A stretch of DNA of 64,000 nt from Rhizomys pruinosus (taxonomy: Eukaryota > Chordata > Mammalia > Rodentia > Spalacidae): contig VZQC01006876.1 in the NCBI GenBank assembly GCA_009823505.1, forward strand, positions 4,568,053 through 4,632,052. Direction: 5' to 3'. A program made the translations under genes and the position numbers. Shown piece by piece: positions 47,801-60,425 of the stretch. Each line of letters begins with the position of its first letter. Position 1 is the first letter of the stretch. The notes under the pieces were generated by a model. It was not told the DNA's origin, searched no databases, and was given only the letters and a program-made list of their open reading frames with translations.

Positions 47801-48620
47801 TGAGAATGTATTTTTAAATACTGAGGGGAAAGGAAATTCCCAAATAGGACATCACGTTTTCTGTGGAACCCTGCCTGGGCGATCTGTAAGGATAGCAATG
47901 CAAACTGGCAGAACACCAGGCCTCTTAGGTCAGGGGGCCATGGAGTTGCCACTTTGAAGGCAGTTATACATTTTAAAATCCTTATGCAGTGAAAATGTAG
48001 GGCTCCCCGGATCAGCTCAATATTGTATTGTTGTGCAAATGTCATGAAGCATTCTTTCTTTTTCCAAGAGGAGGACACATGTCAGAGGAGAAGATAACCC
48101 AAGGATATCAGGCTTGCTCGGCTAATTAGATTTGTACTTAAAATCCTTTGATCAACTTCCCAAGGAATTATCTGCTCCTCAGATAAACTTGCCAGCTTTT
48201 CTGTGATTGTTACCCTTTCCTAAGAGCCCTGTTTTGTTATTGCAGACATCATGAACCTGGAGTATGTGGACTAAATCCTAAGCCAGGTGTATTTATTATA
48301 CATCTTAGATCTCACAACTGATTAATAATCTAAAGATAACAATTAGAATATTTCTCCAACATTTTGGGCATTTCCCTCTATGAAGTAAACACCATTGATG
48401 ATTGTTTGTCAGAGATAAAGAGCTACCTGGTTTGAGAACTTAAAGAAATGTCCCTAAGATTATAGAATGGGTTTATGTAGCTAAAAACTGAAAGAATTCT
48501 ATGGATTTCAATTTCATGCTAGGAAAAATATATAATCAATGTACTTGCCAGTCTGTTAAATTAAAAATACCTTTAAGAGTCTCATGCTCTACCAACTAAG
48601 CTAGCTGGGTGTCCTGTCAT
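47801..48620. other. Unassigned stretch, no gene seen
   Basis: No exon or repeat recognised. The short open frame 47797-48078 (-) has no domain. Confidence 0.4.
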
Positions 48621-48627
48621 CAGGCTT

Positions 48628-48780
48628 CCACTGGGCATGGTAACACATGCCTTTAATCCCAGCACTCAGAGGCAGGCGGATCTCTATGAGTTCAAGTCCG
48701 GCCTGGTCTACAGAGCGAACTCCAGGCCAGTTGGAGCTACAGGGAGACCTTGTCTCAAAAAGACCAAAAAAAAAAAAAAG
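48628..48780 (+). repeat. B1 SINE
   Basis: 'ctgggcatggtaacacatgc', 'taatcccagcactcagaggc', 'ggtctacagagcgaactcc', 'cttgtctcaaaaagacc', A tail. Well preserved. An antisense open frame over it (48601-49008) is not a gene. Confidence 0.92.
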
Positions 48781-49744
48781 CTTTAAAGATGTCCAACATA
48801 TGTCTATTATTACAAATAGATGAGCTATACTTTTGTATATGATATTACCCACAACATATAAATAAAGGGGGGGTGTATCATTGAACTTATGGTACTTGAT
48901 AAGAAATAGAAATGACACTGAAGAGATCCTATTGTGAACTTCAGAGAGGAAGAGCAATTTTAGAAAGGAAATGTAGCCCAGAATTACTTTCAAAACTCTG
49001 TGATGCAAATTTGCACCTCAGGTTCACACACCCCTTTGAGGAGGAGATCATCCCTGAAATACGATGGGATTGACCTGCTGAATAATGATAGAAAGAGTTC
49101 ACAATATTAAAGTACTTTTCTAAGTGGCAAAGAGACTGACTCTGTTTTCTAGAGAATTGATATATGCAGTGAGCTGAACCAATATCACCCATGAAGTCAA
49201 GAGGATCTGAGCTGGTTCAACGAATAGGACACATATTAAATTGATAGTGATTAATTAGTTTTATGTCACTTTGATGCTTTTAGACTTGTTCATGGTGTGG
49301 TTTTCAATTATTTTAGTATTATTGGAAGAACCAAGATTAGACCACAGTTATTAGAATTAGATGAGTTACCTTATTTGCAGAGTGGGATAACCTTTGCTAT
49401 TTTCCTGTCACATGATCAGTGGCATTTGCAAAGAAAAGAAAATGAGGTAGTGTGAATGCACACAAAGGATTAACAGAGGGCGAGGCTTTCAAAGCAGGAT
49501 CAGACAGACCCTGTGTGCAAGATTTAAAAAGATATTTGAATAGCTTTTTAAAGTTCTTATTGTCACTAGCTGCCATTCTAAAGTTATTCATATTAAGATA
49601 TTAAAAAAAACAAGAAAGAGGTAGACTTTTGGGCTTCTAAAAAACAAATAGAAAATTAAAACATACTGAAATCATTTAGTTCAGAGAATATTTGCCCTGT
49701 GATGTTATTTCTCAGAACACACTTGCATTCTTACAGATTGAAGG
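48781..49744. other. Unassigned stretch, no gene seen
   Basis: No exon or repeat recognised. Confidence 0.4.
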
Positions 49745-50110
49745 GATATATGTATTATGATTGTTGGTTTCACCTTTCAACTTGACAAGGGAAATGGGTC
49801 TCAAAGTACATAAGGATGAGCTGTGCAAATGTCTACTGAGGTGGGAAGAGCTGGCCACTATGAGTGGCACTGTGCCCTAAGCAAGGGATCCAGGACTGTA
49901 TGTGTGGAGAAGGCAAGGTCAGGAACAGTATGCACGCACGAATTCATCACTCTCTGCTCTTCAGTGTCAGTTCTCTGGAGTTCTTGCTTCTGCGACTACC
50001 CCGCTGTGGCAGACTGTAACCTGGAACTGTGAGCAAAAGTAGTCCCTTTCTCCCCTCAGTTGCTTTTCTCAGGTCATTTTATCACAACAACAGGGACTGA
50101 AACAGTCATG
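49745..50110 (+). mobile_element. Nonautonomous hAT-type element (URR1-like)
   Basis: Order: 'tttcacctttcaacttgaca', 'atgtctactgaggtgggaag', 'gtaacctggaactgtgagca', 'tttctcccctcagttgctt', 'tatcacaacaacagggactg'. This matches the 3' half layout of the element at 10262-10672. Confidence 0.6.
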
Positions 50111-50346
50111 TATAAAACACCAGAGGGAGAGAGATGGAGACCAGGCAAGAAGAGGTGTCTGCAGAGTGGCTAGAGCCCTAAGTGAATTCACAGTGAATAC
50201 CAGAAGGACAATTTAACTCCAAGGTATGAACTTACTCTCTCACCTTTATGCTCTCAGTCTCCTAATTGGTTTGATTTATTTTTGTGTGTTTAAACTCTCT
50301 TTATACTTGATTTATAAACAATCACTCCCAGTTTGAAAAGACAAAC

Positions 50347-50521
50347 CTAGGGGGCAGAGAGATATCTCAGCAGTTAAGAGTGCTTGCTGCTTTTGTAAAG
50401 GACCTGAGTTCACATCCCAGTACTCAGTTCAGGCAGCTCACAACCACCTGAAACTCCAGCTCCGGGGGTCTGATGCCCTTTTCTAACTTTTGCAAGCACT
50501 TGAATTCACAAGGACATACCC

Positions 50522-50565
<44 letters not shown>

Positions 50566-50600
50566 ACACACACACACACGAAGTTAAAAATTAATCTAAA
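50347..50600 (+). repeat. B3-type SINE ending in (CA)n
   Basis: Head 'ggggcagagagatatctcag', body 'gaaactccagctccgggggt', then (AC)n at 50524-50579 with one T interruption. Confidence 0.8.
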
Positions 50601-50740
50601 AAGGTAAAGCCAAAACACCATTTCATAACCCTTATATACCTAGCTTTCAAATGAATTTGCAAAGACAGCATTCTCTGCTTTTTGTTTTCATCCAGCCAAA
50701 AGTGACTTATTTTAGTCAAAATAGTTATTAAATTTCATTA

Positions 50741-50741
<1 letters not shown>

Positions 50742-50776
<35 letters not shown>
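50742..50776. repeat. (TA)n microsatellite
   Basis: Pure alternating TA directly upstream of a B1. Confidence 0.9.
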
Positions 50777-50777
<1 letters not shown>

Positions 50778-50779
<2 letters not shown>

Positions 50780-50910
50780 CAGCTCTTTAATCCCAGCACT
50801 TTGGAATTAGAGGCAGGTGGATCTCTATGAGATCAAGGCCAGCCTGCTCTACATTATGAGTTCCAGACAAGCTGGAGCTACATGGAGACCTTGCCTCAAA
50901 AAGACCAAAT
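50778..50910 (+). repeat. B1 SINE
   Basis: 'taatcccagcactttggaat', 'aggcaggtggatctctatga', 'ccttgcctcaaaaagacc'. The 5' end is truncated into the TA tract. Confidence 0.85.
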
Positions 50911-50914
50911 AATT

Positions 50915-51110
50915 ATTTATTATTGTTACTGTATATGTTTGTTCCTACTTGTCTATGTGTGTGTATATGTCTGTAGGTCAGAAGATGGTATAATATAGAA
51001 TCCCCTGGAGTTACAGATGGTTGTGAGCCATGTGTTGCATGTGTTGGTATCTAAACTCAGGTCTTCCTCAAGAGCAGTCTGTGCCTTTATCCTCTGAGCC
51101 ATTTCCACAA
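50915..51110 (-). repeat. B3-type SINE, diverged
   Basis: Minus-strand landmarks: 'gtaggtcagaagatggtata', 'atcccctggagttacagatg', 'tcttcctcaagagcagtctg', 'tgagccatttccaca'. Confidence 0.7.
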
Positions 51111-51416
51111 CTCGTTGTCTATACTTATAATATTCTATATAAATGACATTTTTACTATGCTTATTGTCTGTCCATTAGGACACAAGCTCCAAGAGAACAA
51201 ACATTTTTATCTATTTTGCTCACAGATAAAGCTTTAAGATTTTCAATTGGAACTTGGGATATAGTTGAAAACCAACTTATTGAGTGAATAAAGTAATGAG
51301 GAAGAGGACTAAATTGTTGATGCTGCCACTGCCAGCAAGTATCCAACTTCTGGCTTTTCTCTCATAGGATGGATTGGGTTGGGAGGGCCTTACTAGACCT
51401 CACCATTAAGATAGAC

Positions 51417-54240
51417 AGACCTCTAGCCCAGTTAACAAAAATAAAGAAAGAACAACTCCAGATTAATAGAATCCATGATGAAAGGGGGAATATCACAACA
51501 GACAATGAAAAGATCCAGACAACCATACTGGAATACTTCCAAAACCTATACTCTACTAAGTTTGAAAACCTAGGAGAAATGGAGGAATATCTGAAATCCT
51601 GGGAATCAACAAAGCTTATCCAAGAAGAGATTGACAGCTTAAACACACCCATAATATATGAAGAAATTGAAGATGTAATAAGAAACCTCCCAACTAATAA
51701 AAGCCCAGGCCAAGATGGTTTCATGACAGAATTCTTTTTTTTTTATGTATTTAATTTCTTTTTTATTGTTTTAAATATATTTTTGTACAAGATTATGTTA
51801 CAAATCAAATCTAGACCTGTGTCCCCCTCCTTACCCCCCCCCCACCAGAGCTCATGCATTCTGCCAGAGCTCATTGGCAGAATTCACGGCAGAATTCTAT
51901 AAAACATTTCAAAAAGAATTACAATCATTATTACTCAAATTGTTCAGAAGGATACAGAAGGAATCCTCCCAAATTCCTCCTATGAAGCCAGCATCACTCT
52001 AATACCCAAACCAGGCAAAGATACAACCAAAAAGGAGAACTATAGAACCATCTCATTAATGAACACAGATGGAAAAATTCTCAACAAAATACTTGCAAAC
52101 CACATACAGACCCACATCAAGAAGATCATCCATCATGACCAAGTTGGATTCATAGCAGAGATGCAAGGATGGTTCAACATATGAAAATCAGTAAATATCA
52201 TAACATATAAATGGACTGAAAGACAATAACCACATGATCAGATCATCTCAATTGATGCAGAAAAAGCCTTTGACAAAATCCAGCAACACTTCATGCTTAA
52301 AGTCCTAGAGGGAATTGGATTAGAGGGATTATTCCTCAATGTAATCAAAGCCATATACACAAAACCCACAGCCAATATCATTCTAAATGGAGAAATGACA
52401 GAAGCATTCTCCTTAAAGTTAGGAACTTGGCAAGGCTGTGCTCTGTCACCACTCCTCTTCAATATAATGCTTGATATACTTGCTAGGGCAATAAGGTAAG
52501 AAAAGGAAATTAAAGGAGTACTAATTGGAAAAGAAGTCAAGCTATCCCTTTTTGCTGATGATATGATTGTTTACTTAAGGGATGCTAAAAACTCCACCAG
52601 AAAACTCCTAGAAATGATTAAGAGCTTCAGTAAAGTGGCAGGATACAAAATTTACCTAGAAAAATCAGTAGCCTTTCTTTACACCAACAACAAGGGAATT
52701 GGAGAAAGAATACAAGAACTTCCCATTCACAATAGCCTCAAAAACAATAAAATACCTTGCAACAAACCTAACTAAAGACACCAAAGATCTCTACAAAATT
52801 AAACCCCTGAAGAAGGAAATTGAAGAAGACATCAGAAGATGGAAAAACCTCCCATGCTCATGGATCAGAAAAATCAATATAGTAAAAACGTCCATTCTAC
52901 CCAAACTATTGTACAGATTTAATGCAATCCCAATTAAAATCCCCAAGAGTTTCTTCACAGGCTTGGAAAAAAAAGTCCTTAATTTCATTTGGAAAAACAA
53001 AAGACACCAACCAAATAGCCAAAGCAACCCTGAGCAAAAAGATCAATACAGGGGGCATCTCTATACCAGACTTCAAACTATACAACAGGGCTATAGTTAT
53101 AAAAACAGCTTGGTACTGGCACAAAAACAGACCTGTTGACCAATGGAACAAAACTGAAGATCCAAACTTGAGCACATACGATTTCAGTCACCTCATATTT
53201 GACAAGGGGCCAAGAAGACACAATGGAGGAAACACAACATCTTCAGCAAGAGGTGTTAGCAGAACTAGATCACCACGTGTAGAAGAATGATATTAAACCC
53301 TAACTCTCACCCTGTACAAAAGTTAACTCCAGATGGATCAAAGACCTCAACATGAAACCCAAAACTCTGAAGGTGAAAGAAAAAGTTGGCAGCAGCCTAC
53401 AAGACATAGGTGTAAGAAAAGTCTTTCTAAATCAGACAGCAACTGCACAAGAATTAAGGTCGACAATTGACAAATGGTACCTCATTAAACTCTAAAGCTT
53501 CTGTACATCAAAAGAAACAATCAAAGAAGTGAAGAGAAAACCCAGAGGGGGAGGAAACCTTCACTGCAGATACATCTGACAAAGCATTGATTTCCAGAAT
53601 ATATAAATTACTCAAAAAACAAAGAAGAAAGAAAACAAATGCCCCACTAAAAGATGGAGCAAAGAGGTGAACAGAGACTTCACAAGTGAGGAATTAGAGA
53701 TGGCTGAGAAACATCTTAAAAAGTGTTCAACATCGATGATAATTAAGGAAATGCAAATTAAAACCACTTTAAGATATCATCTCACTCCAATAAGACTAGC
53801 CAGGATCAAGAAAAGAAATGATAACAAGTGCTGGAGAGGTTGTGGAGAAAGGGGAACACTCATCCACTGCTGGTGAGAATGTAAACTTGTACAGCCACTA
53901 TGGAAAGTAGTGTGGAGAACCCTTGGAAGATTCAAAATGAGCTTGCTACCTGACCCAGCCATACCACTCCTGGGTATATACACACAAGACTCATGTTACC
54001 ACAGAGATACATGCACAGCCATGTTTATTGCAGCAAGGAGCTGGAACCAACCCAAATGCCCCTCAACTGAGAAAATGTGGTACATCTGTACAACGGAGTT
54101 CTATGCAGTGGTAAAGAAAGATGACATCATGAACTTTGCATGTCAATGGGTGGAGCTAGAAGATATCATGCTAAGTGATGTAACACAGTCCCAGAAAAAC
54201 AATGAATGGTATCCCTCATCTGTGGATGCTAGCACCAATT
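51417..54240 (+). pseudogene. L1 ORF2 reverse transcriptase and C-terminal region, decayed
   Basis: Frames in order: RT N-terminal region (51369-51725, LPTNKSPGQDGF just before the insertion), a [13 protein letters not shown] box (52293-52499, with Trp where related copies have Arg), [11 protein letters not shown] at about 52550, [19 protein letters not shown] (52699-53139), the [20 protein letters not shown] block (52922-53290), a further fragment 53667-53876, and the MWYICTTEFY box (53910-54272). The catalytic FADD is present, but a nested insertion, several frameshifts and stops disable it. Confidence 0.85.
51736..51884 (-). mobile_element. HAL1-tail insertion nested in L1
   Basis: 149 bp starting with T9 (poly-A of a minus-strand insert), then 'gatctag'-like tail sequence in reverse ('gtccccctccttacccccc', 'agagctcatgcattctgcc'). 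This matches the reverse complement of 43760-43870. Flanks catgacagaattct (51722-51735) and cacggcagaattct (51885-51898) are a 14-bp target duplication with two mismatches. L1 ORF2 resumes cleanly after it. Confidence 0.85.
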
Positions 54241-54340
54241 ACCTAATTATATGGCAAACTGAGCAACGTTAATCTGTTCTGAAAACAACTGTGTTCTTAT
54301 ATTGTGAATCCCTTAAGAAAATAAATAAAAAATTTAAAAA

Positions 54341-56160
54341 AAGAAACTAATGCCTTGGTCATGATACAGAAATGAGTCCACTCTTGAGCTACACCTCTAG
54401 CTTTATTCAAGACCTTGTAAGGAAAAAGTCGAGATTTGAAATGAGCAGAAATGTAATAATTTCTAGGCTTTCTTTCAATCCAATGCCGGATGGAGTTTGT
54501 GGAGGTTTCTAGACTTTAAAAAAAGAAAGTTCTAACCTTATAGCATCTACAGTTATGGATAATGCCCTGTCTGGTAAATTGGGCAAAGTTCTTTCATAAA
54601 ACCTGTAGTATGGTTACTTTCGGGCCTAAACCTCTTCTTGTGTTTTTGTACTTCTTTCCCTTTCTCTGTCACTTGTCTTCCCAGCAGAGGACTCTGAACT
54701 ACCAGGAAGATAAGAAACCCGTCTTTGAGGCATGCCTGGAATGAAAGATGTTAAAAAATAATCACATTATACTCATGTTAAAGTGCTACTTTGGTGAACC
54801 ACTGCATTTTGGGAATATATTTTTACATTTCATGCACTATACCCGAGATAGAAATTGTTATCTTGAAATGATGTAATAGTGTGACAAGAGCCCTGAGATT
54901 TATGTCTTTATAGCTTAAATTAGAAAGAGGAGGAATGACATTGGGAGGATGGTGGCTCCTGTTACACGGCATCACTTCATATAGCATTGCCTGCAGCCAA
55001 TCAGAACATGGACCATGTGCTCCTATCGTTAGTGATGCTATCATCCATTGAAAACATGCAAATCAAGGAGAGACCATGTGAGTCCTGATTCTATTTCCCT
55101 AGAAAATTTGTTTTCGTTTTTTGTTTTCAGAAGCTCAGTTGATATTTGGGAGTAGATAATTCTTTATCAGGGGGATACTTTTATATATTTGAGGATTCTA
55201 TTTTGCTGTATCTATGGTCTCTAACCACTAAATGTTATTATCTTCCAAGTCACAACAATCAAAAGTATTTTCAGAAATTTTCTAATATTCCCCGGAGGTC
55301 ATAATTATCCACAATTGAGAACTACTGCTCAAGATGAAGTGATTGGAAATAATATATTGGCTACTCTTGGCTGCCTTTGGCTATTAAAATAAATAGATAT
55401 ACTCAAGGAAAAATTGACTGATTTATAAGCAGAAATGAGAGGCAACAAGAGAGGCTATACACTTGGAGATTCCAAGGCTTCGAAAAGGTGAATTATCCTT
55501 AGACCTCAGAGAGTAAGAGATAAGTTTGAAAAATACTTTGAGCATCAAAGGCTCAGTAAAACTTCTCAGAGAACAAAGAGCTTTATCCCTACAAAAGAGA
55601 TCAGATAAAGAATGTGATCTTTCCACCTCTTATTTTAGATGGCCTAAAGGTATTCATCATTACACTACAGGAAAGGGGCAGTAGCTAGAAGAAAATAAAT
55701 CAATTTGGCTTGAGAATTATGACTACGAATAAACTTTGGCTATACTTACTGGCATATGAAATAGACTGAAAACAAATAGATCAGAAAATTGAAGGTTTTA
55801 TTGAATTACATTGTCAAAATAATGATGAGTTTAAAGCAAAATAAAACTCTGTCTCCCAAGCGTGCCCATGGAGGAATCAGGTCAGAACAGCTCTTCTGGT
55901 CTCCCAGAGAGGGCAAGCACTGCAACATCCGCTTCAGATGTAAGCAAGAGAATGAAGAACAAGAGTGAATGGAAGAGCTAATGGAGAGCTACAATTATGG
56001 AGAATAATGGACAAGAATTTCCAGAGAGGAATCAGGGTTGAATCCATAGGAAATTCTTTGATAATTTTAATATAAACATTTGAATATATATCAAATGCGT
56101 AAGTAAATTACATACATATATGCATGTGCAGACATACACTCTTACACATGGTTCTCTAAG
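54341..56160. other. Unassigned 1.8-kb stretch, no gene seen
   Basis: No exon or repeat recognised on either strand. Confidence 0.45.
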
Positions 56161-56164
56161 TATA

Positions 56165-56520
56165 TGCAAATCAAAATTTTATTTGTTGTGTGTATATGTG
56201 TGTGTGCATTTATGTGTGTGTAGTTACATGTGTATGTGCTTTAATGTGGAGGCTATATGTGAGTCTCAGGTGTTGCTCCTAATATGTTGTCCATCGTGTG
56301 TGTGTGGTGTGACTCCCCTAGCACTCACTAATTAGGTTTTATCAACTGGCCAGTGGGTGCATGGAATCCACCTGCCTCTGCTTTCACAGTGATAGGTAGG
56401 ATTACAAACCTTTGCCACCATGCCCAGCATTTGGATGTGGTGCAGGAGTTAAAACGTGATCCTTCTGCTTATGCTGTCAGACTTTTACCAACTGAGATAG
56501 CGCCTCGGCTCCCCGCCTGG
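56165..56520 (-). repeat. B4-type composite SINE
   Basis: TG-rich left end, then a B1-like core (gaatccacctgcctctgctt, 'ggattacaaacctttgccac', 'catgcccagcatttgg') and a tRNA-like end (aactgagatagcgcctcggc), all in minus orientation. Same order as 41335-41595. Confidence 0.7.
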
Positions 56521-57677
56521 CTTTCAGAGGTCATGAGCGGGTACCTTAGACTCAGACAGAATACTGTTTATAAAAGAATCCACAACATTTTTGTTCTATT
56601 TGGGACATTTTTGTTGTTTACTTAATCTTAATGAAAGGAAGAAAAACAAGAGGAAATAGTTTTTGAAATTTTTGGACATCTACACTACCAGCTTCCTTAG
56701 ATTACAGACTTGCTCAGGAGCTTGTCTGGCCCCAGCCATAACCCAGGTCTTGGAAGATACCTGTGAAATCCTATTTGACTGGGATTTGACCAGCAAATGA
56801 GTAGGAACTGAAACTACTAGAACACTAAGGAATCAAAATCACCCGTTTCAGGATCCGGATGATAGGCAAGCCTACGTGATGGTTCTGGGTCCAAATTAGA
56901 GATTCAGAACCAAGATTTGTTTCTTGCAAGAGGGTAACTAGTTGTTGGCCAGACAGGACACCTTGGAAATCCATACACCCCTTCAACATGTCTGAAGACA
57001 AGCTAACTTTTCCCAGATTCCAGCCATGGGGATAATGGGTATGCTGAGACATGGCCTCTTGGAGGTATTAAAGAGGAAACATCACCTGTTCTGTTCCACT
57101 GACCCTGTTACAGTAGATTATAGTTAGGTAAGCTACAACCTCAGAACAGACACCTCAGAATTTTTAAGGATTTAGGGATTAAGAACACATTCCCCATGGT
57201 GCCAATCAGGTTGATCAACTATACTGACAAGTATTCTTGTTGGCATAGATGTAATTTCAATGAATGGGAAAGCTGGAATGTTCTGGAAGCTGACAGCTCA
57301 GGAAGTGAAGCACATAATGCTTGCGCCTAAATTCAGCTTGGTGGATAGAGTTACTCATCAGGGGAGTTTGGGGCAAGTCTGAACCATTTCTACTATTGTT
57401 TACTGTTCCTGTGAGACTGAATGTAGCATCAATATTTGTACATTTACAAATGAAATTTTATTTCCTTATGCCAATAAGTTATAAATCGATACATGCATAT
57501 TGAAGCAAATGATATGAATAAATAAAAAGCTTACTTCACAAGTTCTTATATCTTGTTTGAAATATTAGAGTGGTTTGGTTTACACTTCATGTCTTCACAT
57601 TCATAGAAACATATTAAAATAAACAGGAGACAGATGGGTAAGAAGGAGAGAATGAGTCCCTGAAAGGGATATCTGGC
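56521..57677. other. Unassigned stretch, no gene seen
   Basis: No exon or repeat recognised. Open frames 56825-57052 (-) and 57321-57503 (+) lack domains. Confidence 0.4.
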
Positions 57678-57720
57678 TTTATGTATGTATGTATGTATGT
57701 ATGTATGTATGTATGTATTT
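57678..57720. repeat. (TATG)n microsatellite
   Basis: About ten perfect tetranucleotide units grading into TTTA repeats up to about 57760. Confidence 0.95.
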
Positions 57721-58065
57721 ATTTATTCGTTCATTTGTTTATTTATTTTTATATTTTTATATATTTGTCAAAAATATTTGTGTTATTTTCAAATTTGGCT
57801 AATATTAATGCATTTTCTATCACTATTCTTATCCAAATGTCTGTGTGGATATATGTATAGGAATTCCTTACATGATACTTAGGATAACTGCTAGGTCATA
57901 TTTTAATTGCATGTTTAACTCCATCAGGGGCTTCCAATTATTTTATAAGATACTGATACTATTTTATACTTCTATAAAGAGTGTATTTAATTTAAAATTT
58001 CCCATTGTTTTTGGCTTAGAGACTTGATATTGCTTTTTATTTGTTGACCTTTTATCCTACAAGCA

Positions 58066-58283
58066 TTTTCCCTTAAATTTTTATTGAACTTTTGTTCATT
58101 TCATACATTTCTTAATCAAATTTAGACCCATTCCCCTTTCCATACCCCCACCCAGCCAGAGCTCATGAATTCTGCCACAAATGTCTTGCATCTTTTTCTC
58201 AGTCTTTTAAAAAGTTTTTTGATGCAAAACTTTACTGTTTGAGGCAGAAGTTTACTGTTTTGGTCAGTTCTTTGAATAAGTCT
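58066..58283 (-). mobile_element. HAL1-tail element, minus copy
   Basis: Reads as the reverse complement of 43680-43880: 'ccattcccctttccataccc', 'cagagctcatgaattctgcc', then 'gaggcagaagtttactgttt'. The T-rich left end is its A tail. It has the second-tail subtype seen at 43680. Confidence 0.75.
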
Positions 58284-58473
58284 TTTTGTTGTTGTTGCAT
58301 GTATACATGTGAGTAACAGTCTTAGAGGAAAGGAAATTTCATTTTGATTTATGCTTTAATAGTCAAAAACAAGGTTAGACTATTTTGAATACTGCACTGG
58401 GGGTGAAATGATTCAGCCCACAAGTGATACGTGCCATTTAGACTCCTATTTATTGTTTAGTAGAAAACCTACC

Positions 58474-58948
58474 TGTAGGAATGAAACTTTGCCTGGCTCA
58501 AGGCAAGGACCTGTAAGACCTGTGCTAAGGATCCTCTGAGAGCTATCTGATATCTCTGTGGGCATTCAGTTGTTTCTGTGAGTTATCTATAGCTCTGTGA
58601 GGTTGGGATATTGCAGTGTTTTCTTGCCTCCCCTATCTCTGCAATGTTCCAGAAATGGATGGCCCCTTCCCTTGAGGTATTGAACAAAATGTCACACCTC
58701 TACTTTATTGGCTGCACAAACAGGAGCTCTGCAGCCCCCCAGTAGGAGCCAAGGTGACTCACCATTCCCTTCTGCCTGCCCCCCCCACTTCCTTGCCCAG
58801 AACACAGTAGCTTTTAGTCTATAAACACGCCGCTGACATGAATAAAATGGAGACTGAGTCTTCCTCCCAGACCTTTCTCTGAGTCCGTGTCTTTCTTTCA
58901 TTTCTTGTTGGGTAACTTCCTGTGGTCCCCTCCCCTCTCCTTGCCACA
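58474..58948 (+). mobile_element. Probable solo LTR of an endogenous retrovirus
   Basis: 475 bp beginning TGTAGG and ending CCACA, giving the TG...CA ends of retroviral LTRs. It has a TATA-like 'gtctataaacac' at about 58817, and AATAAA at about 58840 followed by a pyrimidine-rich U5-like stretch (ttcctcccagacctttctct). No gag, pol or env sequence adjoins, so it would be a solo LTR. I could not find a flanking target duplication, so the ends are provisional. Size and layout suit an ERV2/IAP-like family. Confidence 0.5.
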
Positions 58949-58999
58949 TCTAAGCCTAGAGACTGTCGGCCTGCAGGCAGGAGACAGCCCTGAAGCTTG

Positions 59000-59814
59000 T
59001 AGCCTTGTGAAGCTGCCAGCCTGGTTCTAGGAGAGAAGAGCATCAAGTGGATTGTGGCCACATGACCAAAGAACCAACAGACCAACAGACAATATATATT
59101 TAACCAACACCTACCTAATTTTGAGGAGCACAAGTTGTAGAAATGCAATCTTATATTGTGCATGGAAGATCAAGGAAACAAACTTGAACATTTGTGTATA
59201 AACCTAGTGAATGCTGGTGTGTTTTTCTATATTATCCAACATTTCCACAAGGCTACTAAAAAAAATAAGAATGTCATAAAGGATAAGGACTCGTGAACAG
59301 CATAGAACACCAAACAAAAGACTGTAAGAAATAGTATTGACAGAACATCCATTTAGATCAGAGGAGAGATCCAAAGTACAGGCAAGTTCTTTTCAGGGTA
59401 AACTTCTAACAGAGAGAATGAATTATTGAATAAAACTTGTTTTTATCCAAAAGAATATCTGAATCTTCAGATCTTAAGGGCTTTATTTAGTGTTCCAAGA
59501 AGAATCTTGCAGAGGTGTGTTTAATTTCCTGTCAGTTGATAAGAAATAAAGAAAAAGAGAAGAACAAAAACATGAAAGGTTACAGCTTACTCTATGGATC
59601 TCCTCAGTAGAGTCACATGACACAACGTTCCACTGTCTACAAAGTTTTGAGGCGAAATGGACTCAAGCCATTTTTCCCCCAGAAGCCCCCACACTGCACT
59701 CAGATGTAAAGGAGCCTAGCACCATTCTGAAAATAGAAAGTCTCAAGAAGGGTTTTGTTCAGGTATGGTCCAAAAGCCTTTAAAATGAATGTAAGAACTG
59801 ACAGATGGGCATGA
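59000..59814. other. Unassigned stretch, no gene seen
   Basis: No exon or repeat recognised. The left part may include flank of the LTR. Confidence 0.4.
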
Positions 59815-60110
59815 GAGCTGTGAAAGGCTGGAACTTCAAACAGCTGTTGCATGCATCAACTCACAGTGGCTGTGACTACCTGGGCAAGACCTGCAGAAAA
59901 ATCAAGCCAGTCAAAGTGCCAGCATGGAATTAGTGCTGGCCCATACCGTGTGCACATGGACAGCACTAATTAGACTCAATAATCAAAAAGAGAACATGAA
60001 GCTGAAAAAGAGGCAGGGGAGGGATGACTAAAGAGGTGGAAGGAGGTAGAGGTAGGTGGATATGATCAATATACATTACAGTGATGTATAAACACTTTCA
60101 AAGAATAAAT
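59815..60110 (+). repeat. L1-3'-end-like module
   Basis: 'acctgggcaagacctgcaga', 'atcaagccagtcaaagtgcc', 'gcactaattagactcaataa', 'tatgatcaatatacattaca', 'tttcaaagaataaattc'. Same order as 311-650. Confidence 0.6.
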
Positions 60111-60111
60111 T

Positions 60112-60425
60112 CTGGTGGTTTGAATGAGAAATGTCCTCATATCTATTAGTGAGTACTGTTTGTGGAGATTATGCAGCTTTGGGGACGAGTAGCCTTGCTG
60201 GAGGAAGTCTATCACAGAGGCAGGCTTTGGGAATTTACAGTCTTGCCCCACTTTGAGTTCACATTCTATATGATGAAATTACATCTCTCAGCTTCATGCT
60301 CTGTTATCCCTCCCTGGCCACAAGGACTCCTCCTCTGGAAATGTAAGCCCAAATCAACTCTTTCTTCCATAAGTCACTTTGTGTCATGCTGTTTTATCAC
60401 AGCATACAAAGTAAATAACACATAA
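60112..60425 (+). mobile_element. Nonautonomous hAT-Charlie-like element
   Basis: 'tggtttgaatgagaaatgtc', 'tagccttgctggaggaagtc', 'ctggaaatgtaagcccaaat', 'atcacagcatacaaagtaaa'. Same order as 11760-12115. Inserted right after the preceding module's tail. Confidence 0.65.

Larger units (their letters stand above)
51400..54340 (+). mobile_element. 5'-truncated L1 (ORF2 to 3' end) with nested insertion
   Basis: Starts in ORF2 just before the RT domain (tagacagacctctagcccag) and runs to the 3'UTR and A-rich end (aaataaataaaaaatttaaa). It is closely related to the direct segment of the L1 at 23997-27153 but with fewer lesions. It is interrupted at 51736-51884 by a minus-strand HAL1 tail. Confidence 0.88.

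Noticed and set aside
48601..49008. 135-codon minus-strand open frame
   Set aside because: Its C-terminal part is antisense B1 SINE (the classic DQAGLELI-type translation). The rest is unremarkable.
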